A stretch of 64,000 bases of DNA from Microbulbifer thermotolerans (GTDB taxonomy: Bacteria; Pseudomonadota; Gammaproteobacteria; Pseudomonadales; Cellvibrionaceae): contig NZ_FOKT01000004.1 of NCBI RefSeq assembly GCF_900112305.1, positions 213,209-277,208 of the forward strand. The letters run 5' to 3'. Shown here in pieces: positions 47,274-55,307 of the stretch. A model generated the notes under the pieces. The model saw only the letters and a list, made by a program, of their open reading frames with translations. It ran no database searches and was not told where the DNA came from. Within the stretch, counting starts at the first letter, position 1, and each line of letters starts with the position of its first letter. A program made the translations under genes and the position numbers.

Positions 47274-48010
47274 TACGCCACCTCGCTGTCTTTGCTTGGT
47301 AATACAGAGGTGTCGGCTTTGTCGCCGGCGGTGGGGCGGTCAGCAGATAATTTGCCGTCGCGGAGCTCAACAACTCGACTGACGTGTTGCAGCAGTCTTT
47401 GGTCGTGGGTGGAAAAGACGAAGGTCACCCGCCGCTCGGTGTTCAGCTCTTTCATCAATTCCACCAATGAGAGGGCACTGGGGGTGTCGAGGCTGGCGGT
47501 GGGCTCGTCGGCCAGAATCAGTTTGGGTTCTGTGACCAGGGCGCGGGCGACCGCGACCCGCTGGCGCTGGCCACCGGACAACTGGTCGGGACGGAAGTCC
47601 GCGAAGCGGGTCAGACCGACGGCAGCCAGGGCCGCGCAGGCGCGCATCCGCCGCTCTTCTTGGGAAATCTTGTGTAAATGGAGCGGCAGCATGACGTTTT
47701 CCAGAGCGGTCAGTACCGGCACCAGATTGAAATTCTGAAAGATGATGCCGTAGGTGCGGCTGCGCAGTTGATCCAGAGCATGGTCATCGAGACTGCTGAC
47801 GGGGCGGCCGGATACGCGGATTTCCCCTGACGAGGGACTGTCCAGGCAGCCGATAAGGTTCAACATTGTGGTCTTTCCGCTGCCGCTGGGCCCGGTGATG
47901 GCGACAAAGTCACCACGGCGTACGGCAAAGTTGACAGCGTCCAAAGCGGTGACCTCCACTTCGCCGAGTCGGTAGCGCTTGGTGACCGATTCGAATTCCA
48001 CCAAATTCAT
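47273..48010 (-). CDS. ABC transporter ATPase (LolD/MacB type)
   Basis: The 245 residues have Walker A GPSGSGKTTMLNLIG, the Q-loop IIFQNFNLVPVLTALENVMLPL, the signature LSGGQRQRVAVARAL, Walker B LILADEPTASLD and the H-loop STHDQRLL. The stop overlaps the start of the fused permease by one base (TAATG), so translation is coupled. Confidence 0.96.
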   Translation of the reverse strand: MNLVEFESVTKRYRLGEVEVTALDAVNFAVRRGDFVAITGPSGSGKTTMLNLIGCLDSPSSGEIRVSGRPVSSLDDHALDQLRSRTYGIIFQNFNLVPVLTALENVMLPLHLHKISQEERRMRACAALAAVGLTRFADFRPDQLSGGQRQRVAVARALVTEPKLILADEPTASLDTPSALSLVELMKELNTERRVTFVFSTHDQRLLQHVSRVVELRDGKLSADRPTAGDKADTSVLPSKDSEVA

Positions 48011-48046
48011 TTCCTCTCTCCTTAAATTTCGCTGTTGTGTTTCCCA

Positions 48047-49318
48047 TCAGAAGAAGGCGTCCAGAGCCAAATAAGCGCTGCGGGTAACCGGCTGACTCAT
48101 TTCCAGCGCTTTGCCAGCACGACTGCGCGAGAGTCCCAAATAAACGGTGGCGTCGTCGCTGGGGCTGTAAGAAAGCTCCGCGAAGCTACTGCTGCTGGCG
48201 GAATCCAAACCCTGTAGCAGTCGTGCGGTCAGGCCCCAGCGGCGGTCGCCGAACAACTTTGGCCAGGTGGTTTGCAGCAGCGCGTAGTGGCGCTGTGCGA
48301 AGGGGTGCAGAGGCCTATTTCTGGAGGGGCCCCGCCCGGCTGAAGGTAGGGCGGCGAGTGTGGGATTTAGTAGTTCCTTATCGCTCTGGGCATAGCCGTT
48401 GTAGATGAGTTCGAGGCCTGTCTCTGCGCCGGATGTGGCGCCGTAGCGCAGATTGAAAACGCCGTCCCAACGCCAGCGTGAGCGGTTCTGTGCCAGTGGC
48501 TCGGCGCCGCTGGCGGTCTCGGCATAGCCGCGCGATGCGGATGCTTCAATGCCAATGGTCCAGGCTTCACCGAGACCGTGTTGGAAATAGCCGCCGATAT
48601 AGGGTCGGAAACCGCCGCCGCCGCCAGCTACAGCACCCAGGGTGGCGATGCGGCTCTCCACCCAGTTCCACTCGGCGCGAGCCAGGGTGAAGGTGCCGCC
48701 GCTCTCAATGCCGTCCACCGGGTCAAGTCGTGGGTCCGCCAATAGTAGGTTGGCGCGGCCGCGGGATGTAATAGTGGTGCTTGCGAAGAGCATGGGTTTA
48801 CCGGGGATATCGCGGCGGGGGGTTACGGCGCCGTTGTCGGGAAACAGGCGGTTGGTGGGGCTGTAAAGTAGCGATGGCCCCCAGCCAATCAGGCGCTTGC
48901 CGGCGCCGATGCGGCTGCCGCCGTCCAGTTCGCGCAGCAGATAGCCTTCGGCGAGCCAATCGGGATGCGGGTCCGGCATGGCCTGAGGCCGCTCGTCGTC
49001 TTCCAGGGCCAGGCGCGGTTTTAGAACCACGCGCGTGCCGTCGCAGGGCTTCCTATTGCAGCGCAGCTGCAGGTCTAGGCGCAGCTCGGCGGCGCTGCGC
49101 TCGGTGTTGTCACCGCCGCTCCAGGATGTGGAAAGAGGGGCGAAGAGTTGTTCGCGCTCCCGGATCAACTGCAGTGTGAGCTCGTAGTCGGAGCTCCAGG
49201 TTTTTTGCCCGCCGCTGCTGTCAAAGGCCCAGTCGTTATCGGCGGCTGACGGCGCGGCGCAGATCGCGGCGGTCAGTAGTGCTGGAATCAGGCGGACTGC
49301 AGTGCACTGGCTTCGCAT
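48047..49318 (-). CDS. Outer-membrane beta-barrel protein of the cluster
   Basis: The 423 residues have a signal peptide (MRSQCTAVRLIPALLTAAICAAPSAAD) and many alternating strands. Examples are YELTLQLIREREQLFAPL, YLLRELDGGSRIGAGKRLIGWGPSLLY and YLGLSRSRAGKALEMS. It ends SAYLALDAFF with the C-terminal Phe of barrels. Its start lies inside the upstream ligase gene (31-base overlap) and it precedes the ABC genes. It may be the outer-membrane exit or acceptor for the exporter. I do not know a named family. Confidence 0.75.
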   Translation of the reverse strand: MRSQCTAVRLIPALLTAAICAAPSAADNDWAFDSSGGQKTWSSDYELTLQLIREREQLFAPLSTSWSGGDNTERSAAELRLDLQLRCNRKPCDGTRVVLKPRLALEDDERPQAMPDPHPDWLAEGYLLRELDGGSRIGAGKRLIGWGPSLLYSPTNRLFPDNGAVTPRRDIPGKPMLFASTTITSRGRANLLLADPRLDPVDGIESGGTFTLARAEWNWVESRIATLGAVAGGGGGFRPYIGGYFQHGLGEAWTIGIEASASRGYAETASGAEPLAQNRSRWRWDGVFNLRYGATSGAETGLELIYNGYAQSDKELLNPTLAALPSAGRGPSRNRPLHPFAQRHYALLQTTWPKLFGDRRWGLTARLLQGLDSASSSSFAELSYSPSDDATVYLGLSRSRAGKALEMSQPVTRSAYLALDAFF

Positions 49319-51066
49319 GGAGCCGCCTCCGCTATGGGTTTCTGTTGTGCCTGCAGCAGGGTGTTGTAGCGTTCGCGCAGGTGTCGCTTGAGGGTTTTGC
49401 CGGTGGCACCTATTGGGAACTCTTCCCAGCTAATCACCCACAGGTGGATCAGCTGTTGTTCCTCGGGCAGGAGGGCGTTTAGTGTGCGCCGCAGGGTTTC
49501 CGCGTCGGGGATACGCACATTGGCCTGTGGGGCAACCACTGCTGCGGGTACTTCCGGTCCATTTGCGCGCGGGCGGACGCCGAAGACGCAGGTGTCTAAA
49601 ACGCCCTCCTGCTTCAGCACTATCTCTTCGAGTGGCAGGGTATATACGGGACCGCGGGCGGTGTGCATCACGTCTACCTCGCGATCCAGGTGCACCAGTT
49701 CACCGTCTTCGCCTTCGCACACCATGTCGCCAGTGAACCACCAGCCATCGCGGGTAGCGGAATAGAAAATGTCGTGGGCATTCCAATAGCCGCCGAACAT
49801 GCTCTTGCCCCGAATCATCAGACGACCGACCTCGCCTCTGGGGACCGGGACACCATCGGCGTCAGCGATTTTTATCTCGGGGCCGAGTGGCGTTCGGCGC
49901 CCCACTCGGCGGGAGAATTTCTTGGTCCAGGGGGTGGCGATACGCAGCAGGGCGGCGATGCCCACCTCGCTGGAGCCTAGGCCGTCGACAAACAGTGAGC
50001 CTTTCAGCGGGATACCGAGGCGGGTAAAAAAGGAACCGTGGGGAATTAGGGCGCGCTGCTGTACCTCGTGGCTGGCGTCCGCGGTTGTGCCCCAGATGCG
50101 CACACTGTCCAGCGGCTGATCCGTGACCCCAGCTTCCAGCAGGCGTGTGTAGGTGATTGGGAATCCGAAAAACACAGTGGGTTTTCGCTCGTGCAGCTGG
50201 CGTACCAGCTCGGGGGCCGCCATTTGAGGGTTGACTATGCAACGCACGCCCATTAACAGCACCCCGTGCAGATAGAGGTGTGAAACCTGGTGATTCAACG
50301 GCAGCGCGAAGCAGGCCAGATCGCGGGTGGAAACGGGGTTGAACAGAATGATGGAGCGCAGCGACTGGGCTAAGCCCTCCTGCTTGAGGATCACGCCCTT
50401 GGGGACGCCGGTGGTGCCGGAAGTGTGCACTATGTAGAGGGGATCTTCGGGGCCTCGGGGGCGCTCGGGGGGCGTGGGCAGTGCTTCATCCAGCAGCCGC
50501 GTCAAGCTGTGTACGCGATGACAGCCAGCATGACGGGGCGTGTCCGTTAGCACTATCTGTCGGATATCCTGTGATAGAAGTTCTTCTCCCTGCCCTGTCA
50601 GTTTCCACCAGGCATCACTGTCGGTGATCAGTAGCCGCACACCCAGCCGCTCCATATAGCCAGCGGCTGTGTCCGCGGCCAAATTGGCGTTGATCGGTAC
50701 TGCGATGGCGCCGATGCGCAGTGCGGCTACAGAAAATAGAAAGTAGTCGAACTGGTTGGCCTTGTAGATGGCCACTCGGTCCCCTTGTTCGACCCCCAAA
50801 TGGTGCCAGCAGGCGGACAGTTTTTTCACTGTGGTCAGAATCCGAGGGGTGCTCCAGTGCAGTTCGTCTGTCCAGCTCAGGGGGCTGGTCAGCTCCACCA
50901 GCTTCCGGTCGCCGTGGCGGCGCATAGCGAATTCCAGCGCGCGGTCTACGCGATCGTCCCAGCGGGCCAGCAGAGACAGGCGGCCGAAGTAGCCCAGCTG
51001 TGCGGCGGCGAAGAGTAGGTAGGCGAAAAGCAGGGTGGCGATAGCGGCGATTGCGTAGCTCATCAT
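49288..51066 (-). CDS. Membrane-anchored AMP-dependent acyl ligase
   Basis: The 592 residues start with a membrane helix (IAAIATLLFAYLLFAAAQLGYFG). The ANL motifs follow: YIVHTSGTTGVPKGVILKQEG, IWGTTADASHEV, GWWFTGDMVCEGEDGELVHLDREVDV, and the Lys-bearing FPIGATGKTLKRHLRE. It resembles fatty-acid or bile-acid type CoA ligases. As the second ligase of the cluster it probably activates an acyl partner for the acyltransferase 8 bases upstream. The N-terminal anchor suggests that it works at the inner membrane. Confidence 0.88.
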   Translation of the reverse strand: MMSYAIAAIATLLFAYLLFAAAQLGYFGRLSLLARWDDRVDRALEFAMRRHGDRKLVELTSPLSWTDELHWSTPRILTTVKKLSACWHHLGVEQGDRVAIYKANQFDYFLFSVAALRIGAIAVPINANLAADTAAGYMERLGVRLLITDSDAWWKLTGQGEELLSQDIRQIVLTDTPRHAGCHRVHSLTRLLDEALPTPPERPRGPEDPLYIVHTSGTTGVPKGVILKQEGLAQSLRSIILFNPVSTRDLACFALPLNHQVSHLYLHGVLLMGVRCIVNPQMAAPELVRQLHERKPTVFFGFPITYTRLLEAGVTDQPLDSVRIWGTTADASHEVQQRALIPHGSFFTRLGIPLKGSLFVDGLGSSEVGIAALLRIATPWTKKFSRRVGRRTPLGPEIKIADADGVPVPRGEVGRLMIRGKSMFGGYWNAHDIFYSATRDGWWFTGDMVCEGEDGELVHLDREVDVMHTARGPVYTLPLEEIVLKQEGVLDTCVFGVRPRANGPEVPAAVVAPQANVRIPDAETLRRTLNALLPEEQQLIHLWVISWEEFPIGATGKTLKRHLRERYNTLLQAQQKPIAEAAPCEASALQSA

Positions 51067-51073
51067 CTTGGCT

Positions 51074-52483
51074 TTATCTCCTGGGTGGGGATTGCAGCTC
51101 TTCCAACAGGTGCCGCAGGGCGTCTAGATAGGGTGCGGCGAATTCCCTGTGGATATCTCTGAAGGCCGCGCGGCGGTAAACCAGGTCCAATTGCATGCGG
51201 CCGTTGACGGTGGGCGTGTACAGAATGAAATCGTACGGGGGTACCAGGCAGCCGAAGCCCAGGTAACTTTGGGTGCGGTGTTCGCTGGAACCGAAGGAGG
51301 AAAAGTCCTCCTCGATGCGCCCCGGATTCGAGTAGCAGGCGTTGGTGCCCTGGCACAGATTCAGCAGGTGTCGCGCGGGGCCGCGCAGGGAGCGCAGCCG
51401 CAGCAGTGGCAGCAGGATTTCCAGCCGTCCGAGTTCAGTGCCTATTTGCCGGTCGCTGCGCGCCCGGCAAATAGCTGTATGCAGGTTGTGCAGCAGGGCT
51501 GGAGTTTGTTGGCCAGTGCGCAGGCGGATGCCGCTGGGCACCAGGTAGTTGCGGAAACTGCGGTCGTGGTGATGCTCGATCAGGCGCCGCAGGCTGATGG
51601 CACAAGTGATGCGCAGTGTGCCGCGATGGTGGCTGCCAGTGGACTCCATTAACCGCGCCAGCGCCGCGCATAGAAGGGTGTTAATGGTGACCCCTGCGCT
51701 TTTGGCCGCTGGTCCCAGACGCGCCTCCAGTTCCCGTGGCAGCAGACTGTGAAAAAAGTCCAGCTGTCCTATATCTGGATCGGCTGCCATCCCCTCCCAG
51801 CGCTGTCCCTGAAGTTGTACGGTGAAGCCGATATCGCGGTGCAGTAAATCCGCAACGACACTGCCCAGGGCCCGCAGCCAGCGGTGTCCACGCACTCGCG
51901 GGCGGAACCAGCCGGGGCGTATTTCCGCCAGGGGCGCGAAAGGCAGTTCGCCTCCGGGGGCTGTGGCACCGGGTACCCCGGTAATATGGGCGTAGTGCCC
52001 GATGATGGCGCGCAATAGCAGGCAGTCGCTGCGGGCATCGGCGACGCCGTGATGACTGCTCAGATAAACGCAGGAATTGTGGCCGCCGTTGCCGGTAACC
52101 AGCAGCAACTGCAGTGGCGGCCGCTCGCGCCAGCGCAGGCGATGCTCTGAACTGAAATTCATTAACAAGTGGCGGAAGGCTGCGTCGTTGAAATCACAGG
52201 GGGCGGCGTATTCAAGGTGCTTCACCCAGCGGGTGGTGGAAGTATCGAAGGGGCGCAGCTGACCGACGTCCGGGCGGTAGCGCAATAATGGGATCTGCGC
52301 CACTGCGCGCTGCACACTCTGTTCCAGTGCCAGGGGATCCAGCCGGCCACTGACAATCAGTAACTGATTGGTGTTGACGTTGGCCATATCGCCGAGGTGT
52401 ATGAATACTTCGGCCAGCGCGTCCAGGGCGCGTTTGCCGGCAAGGCTGTCGTCGGTGGTTGCAGAGGTGGTCAGGCTGGTCAC
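51074..52483 (-). CDS. Condensation/WS-DGAT-like acyltransferase (HHxxxD)
   Basis: The 469 residues belong to the CoA-dependent acyltransferase superfamily. The active motif is HHGVADA at residues 144-150, and a second-half segment reads ITCAISLRRLIEHHHDRSFRNYLV. GTG 52483 was chosen because AAGGGA lies 6 bases upstream and it starts 10 bases behind the SDR stop; longer readings overlap the SDR gene. Relatives make esters or amides from acyl-CoA or carrier-bound acids. Here an aminohydroxybenzoate is a plausible acceptor. Confidence 0.8.
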   Translation of the reverse strand: MTSLTTSATTDDSLAGKRALDALAEVFIHLGDMANVNTNQLLIVSGRLDPLALEQSVQRAVAQIPLLRYRPDVGQLRPFDTSTTRWVKHLEYAAPCDFNDAAFRHLLMNFSSEHRLRWRERPPLQLLLVTGNGGHNSCVYLSSHHGVADARSDCLLLRAIIGHYAHITGVPGATAPGGELPFAPLAEIRPGWFRPRVRGHRWLRALGSVVADLLHRDIGFTVQLQGQRWEGMAADPDIGQLDFFHSLLPRELEARLGPAAKSAGVTINTLLCAALARLMESTGSHHRGTLRITCAISLRRLIEHHHDRSFRNYLVPSGIRLRTGQQTPALLHNLHTAICRARSDRQIGTELGRLEILLPLLRLRSLRGPARHLLNLCQGTNACYSNPGRIEEDFSSFGSSEHRTQSYLGFGCLVPPYDFILYTPTVNGRMQLDLVYRRAAFRDIHREFAAPYLDALRHLLEELQSPPRR

Positions 52484-52493
52484 TTTGGGTCCC

Positions 52494-53603
52494 TTAGATG
52501 GCTTCGGCCACTCTTGCTGCGTTGCCTTCGTTCGCGGTGGAAGACTCGTTTGCATACCAGCGGCAAAGGGCGTGGAGTTCGTCGCGCGAAAGTGGTTGCA
52601 CCGGCTGTTCGAGGTCGATGGCGGCATCCAGGCGGGAGCGCTGGAATTGCCACTCGGTGCGCGCGAAGGGGCGGTTGGGGGCCACGGCGCGGTCGAATTT
52701 TTGTTCCATTGCGGTAGTGGGGGTGCCAAGGCGGGCGTCGATACCGGCCACCTGTCCCCAGATGCGCACGATTTCCTCCATGCGCACTTGAATACCGCCG
52801 CTGGAGTGGAATACCTCGAAGGTGTCACCGGTATCTCTGCGCAGTGTCAGGGCGCAGGCGTCGGTGCAGAGTTGGTCGATCGGAACCAAATCTGGCCGCG
52901 CCTCCGGCAGCAGATCTACGGTGATTTCTCTGTGACCGGCAGCGGCGATGGCGATCATCGCGTCCTGGAACATGTAAAAACCGAAGCCGTTGCGGTGCGC
53001 CCAACCGGTGTGGCGGTGTCCGACCACCACCGTTGGGCGGAAGACTGTGATTGGCAGGCCGCAGCGCAGATACAGCAGATGCAGCGATTGTTCCGTGCTC
53101 CACTTGGTGACTTGGTAGGTGTTGACCATGCGGCCCCTGGCGTGCAATTCCTCGCGCACCGGGCCGCCGGCCATACCGGCGACATAGGCGGTGGATACAT
53201 AGTAGAAACGGCGGCAGCGGGGGGCGCAGCGCACGGCGGTTTCGTACAGGCGCGCGCTGTTGCCGACGTTGGTATCGAAGGAGGTCCCCAATTTGTGGGC
53301 GGAGTAGCTCATCTCCGCGGCCACGTGCCAAATTTCGGTGATTTCCTCCAGTCCGGCGTTGGCTAGCTCACCCTCCAGGTCGGCGAAGTTGATATTGAGT
53401 ACCCGCAGGTGATGTTTTACTGCGCCGCTCACGTCAAGCCCGCATCCGCGGGCCGCGGTCAGTATTGCCTCTGTGGTCCGCACGCCGTCGGGGTCATTGC
53501 GGGATACGGCGGTCACTTTGGCACCTCGGGCCAGAAGATTCGCGGCCAGGGCGCTGCCGACAAAGCCGGTGGCGCCGGTAATCAGTACCTGATGCACTTC
53601 CAC
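52494..53603 (-). CDS. Thioester-reductase-like SDR
   Basis: The 369 residues have a Rossmann motif ITGATGFVGSALAANLL and an extended-SDR active site. Ser lies in YYVSTAYVAG, and Tyr and Lys in TYQVTKWSTEQ. VFRPTVVVGH and DLVPIDQLC then resemble the NAD_binding_4/thioester-reductase family. It may reduce an activated aromatic or fatty thioester to an aldehyde or alcohol. An epimerase role is possible. It lies 73 bases behind the GriH-type gene. Confidence 0.82.
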   Translation of the reverse strand: MEVHQVLITGATGFVGSALAANLLARGAKVTAVSRNDPDGVRTTEAILTAARGCGLDVSGAVKHHLRVLNINFADLEGELANAGLEEITEIWHVAAEMSYSAHKLGTSFDTNVGNSARLYETAVRCAPRCRRFYYVSTAYVAGMAGGPVREELHARGRMVNTYQVTKWSTEQSLHLLYLRCGLPITVFRPTVVVGHRHTGWAHRNGFGFYMFQDAMIAIAAAGHREITVDLLPEARPDLVPIDQLCTDACALTLRRDTGDTFEVFHSSGGIQVRMEEIVRIWGQVAGIDARLGTPTTAMEQKFDRAVAPNRPFARTEWQFQRSRLDAAIDLEQPVQPLSRDELHALCRWYANESSTANEGNAARVAEAI

Positions 53604-53676
53604 TCTCCTTTTCTATCCGGTTGATGGGGAAGCGGTGGGCGTCGCCGGGGATAGCCCTGCCCACCGGGTGGAGGAA

Positions 53677-54990
53677 TCAAAGTTCGATGATGTGTTCATC
53701 GACTTTTACGCCCACGTGGCGCCCCGGTTCGGTACCAAAACCGAGTACGCGGTCGCCGGGCTTGAGTTCGGTGACGTTGAGGGGTTTGGCCTCGTCGGAA
53801 AAAATCCGCACGTGCCAGTCATCCTGCATGATGATGTTGACTTTGCGGTTCTCCGGGAAGGTCGCCTCGATTAGCAGCAGTGGCCGTATCTCGGTTTTTG
53901 TGCGCCCTACGTAAATCTGCCGGGTCTCGCCGCGGGCGTTTACCGTAGTCAGCTGACTGCCGGCGCGCAGTTCGCTGATGTAGCTGGTGCGGTCGTTGCT
54001 CTGAAAGACATAGCTGTGCACCGAGGCAGCGTTGATGCGGAAGGGACGCAGCTCCATGTAAGGAAGATGGAACACTTCCGGGCAGCAGAGGATGCCGCCG
54101 GTGGAGGTGGAACCCACCAGTATGCCTTCATCCGGGTTGAACATGTGGGAGGTGTCTATGCAGGCGCGGTAGCCCAGTCCCAGGTGGGTAATGCGGTCGA
54201 TCACACCCACCTGGATTTCGATCCTGGGCGACGCTTGGGCGTCCATTTTGCTGGCGAAGCGGTCGAACTGTTCCATTGTTGTAAAGGAGGTCAGTACGCC
54301 GTCGCTGCCTAGTTCGAGCACGCCGAGGGCAATGACCGCATCGTCCACATCCTGGTGCACCTCCTTCAGCAGAACCGTATTGGTTTTGTGCAGTTCTGCG
54401 ATGACCAATTCCAGGGGGATATTGGTGGGATCTTTAAAAGAGACCATTAGGTGGTCGAAGTGCATTCCCAGGTGAAAGGAGGCGTGCAGGCTGGTGGCAT
54501 TGTCCACATGCATGCGGAGGCTGGTGCGGAATCCAGCTGCCCGGGCCGCGTTCAGTACTTGAGGCTCATAGCTGGAAATAACCGCCACGCGCTTGCCGTC
54601 ACTTTCAGCCCCGGCCTTTTCGGTGAAGTGATTCCAGTCCTCAAGGGTTTCCAAATGCAGTATCCGCTGCAGGCGCGGTGAAACCGCTTTGTCCATTTCT
54701 GCGATATTGTCGGCGTAAAGCACTATGCCGTTGTAGCGGCCTTGCCCCAGGCGTTGGACGATCGCTTTGCTTGAGTCCTCGTCCATGGTCGCCAGCACGC
54801 GGGAGTCGTACCAGAGTAAATGTTCACGGCTTTGTGGAACTTCGGTTGTAACCGGGAAGAGCGCAGTGTTGGCTGGCGCCGCCGGTTCGAGTGGCGTGGT
54901 GGGGCCGCGTTTGGACGGTGTTGCCTTGGCTGCGCCATTCTTGCGAGAGGTTTTTTCCGCGGCTGGGCGTTTGCTCTGCACTTGTTCCAT
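53677..54990 (-). CDS. GriH/DHQ synthase II-type 3-amino-4-hydroxybenzoate synthase
   Basis: The 437 residues belong to the archaeal-type 3-dehydroquinate synthase family (AroB'), which in bacteria includes GriH and NspH. Family signatures are FKDPTNIPLELVIAEL, GVLELGSDGVL, YRACIDTSHMFNPDEGILVGSTSTGG, LPYMELRPFRINA and VHSYV. VGRTKTEIRPLLLIEA, MQDDWHVRIFSDE and GRHVGVKVDEHIIEL follow. The first 70 residues are a Lys/Ala/Pro-rich extension not expected in the family. ATG 54990 has AGGAAA upstream and is the first gene of the leftward cluster. With the GriI-type aldolase it would make 3,4-AHBA. Confidence 0.88.
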   Translation of the reverse strand: MEQVQSKRPAAEKTSRKNGAAKATPSKRGPTTPLEPAAPANTALFPVTTEVPQSREHLLWYDSRVLATMDEDSSKAIVQRLGQGRYNGIVLYADNIAEMDKAVSPRLQRILHLETLEDWNHFTEKAGAESDGKRVAVISSYEPQVLNAARAAGFRTSLRMHVDNATSLHASFHLGMHFDHLMVSFKDPTNIPLELVIAELHKTNTVLLKEVHQDVDDAVIALGVLELGSDGVLTSFTTMEQFDRFASKMDAQASPRIEIQVGVIDRITHLGLGYRACIDTSHMFNPDEGILVGSTSTGGILCCPEVFHLPYMELRPFRINAASVHSYVFQSNDRTSYISELRAGSQLTTVNARGETRQIYVGRTKTEIRPLLLIEATFPENRKVNIIMQDDWHVRIFSDEAKPLNVTELKPGDRVLGFGTEPGRHVGVKVDEHIIEL

Positions 54991-55307
54991 ATCGGTTTCC
55001 TGACTTGCTGGTGGTTGGATTAACCGTCGACCGGGATCGGCACTTCCTTGGCGGCTTGCGCGGGGACAGAGAGAGCACAACAACTGCGGAAGGCTTCCCT
55101 GCCTACAACCGGCGGCCGTTTGAATTGACTGCAGACTATTTAAGGGAGGGAGGGGCGTCACCTAGCAGAATTGAGGGGTGTCGGAGACCGCTAGCAGTGT
55201 TAATCAGCGCCGTTCAATCTGCGCGAATTCTGTAGTTGGTTTCGGGTCGGTTTCGCCGTTTGGGTTGTGCCACTGTTACAATGCGCTTTTTTCCACCCGG
55301 GGGAGGT
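54991..55307. other. Divergent intergenic region between the cluster and epmB
   Basis: In these 317 bases there is no gene. It must carry the promoters of the leftward cluster and of epmB. CTAGCAG occurs twice in the same direction (55162-55168 and 55191-55197). I found no convincing lux box. Confidence 0.5.

Noticed and set aside
52484-52828. N-terminal extension of the acyltransferase reading frame
   Set aside because: The extra 115 codons overlap the SDR gene and have low-complexity Ser/Pro/Ala composition. GTG 52483 with AAGGGA upstream fits the operon spacing.
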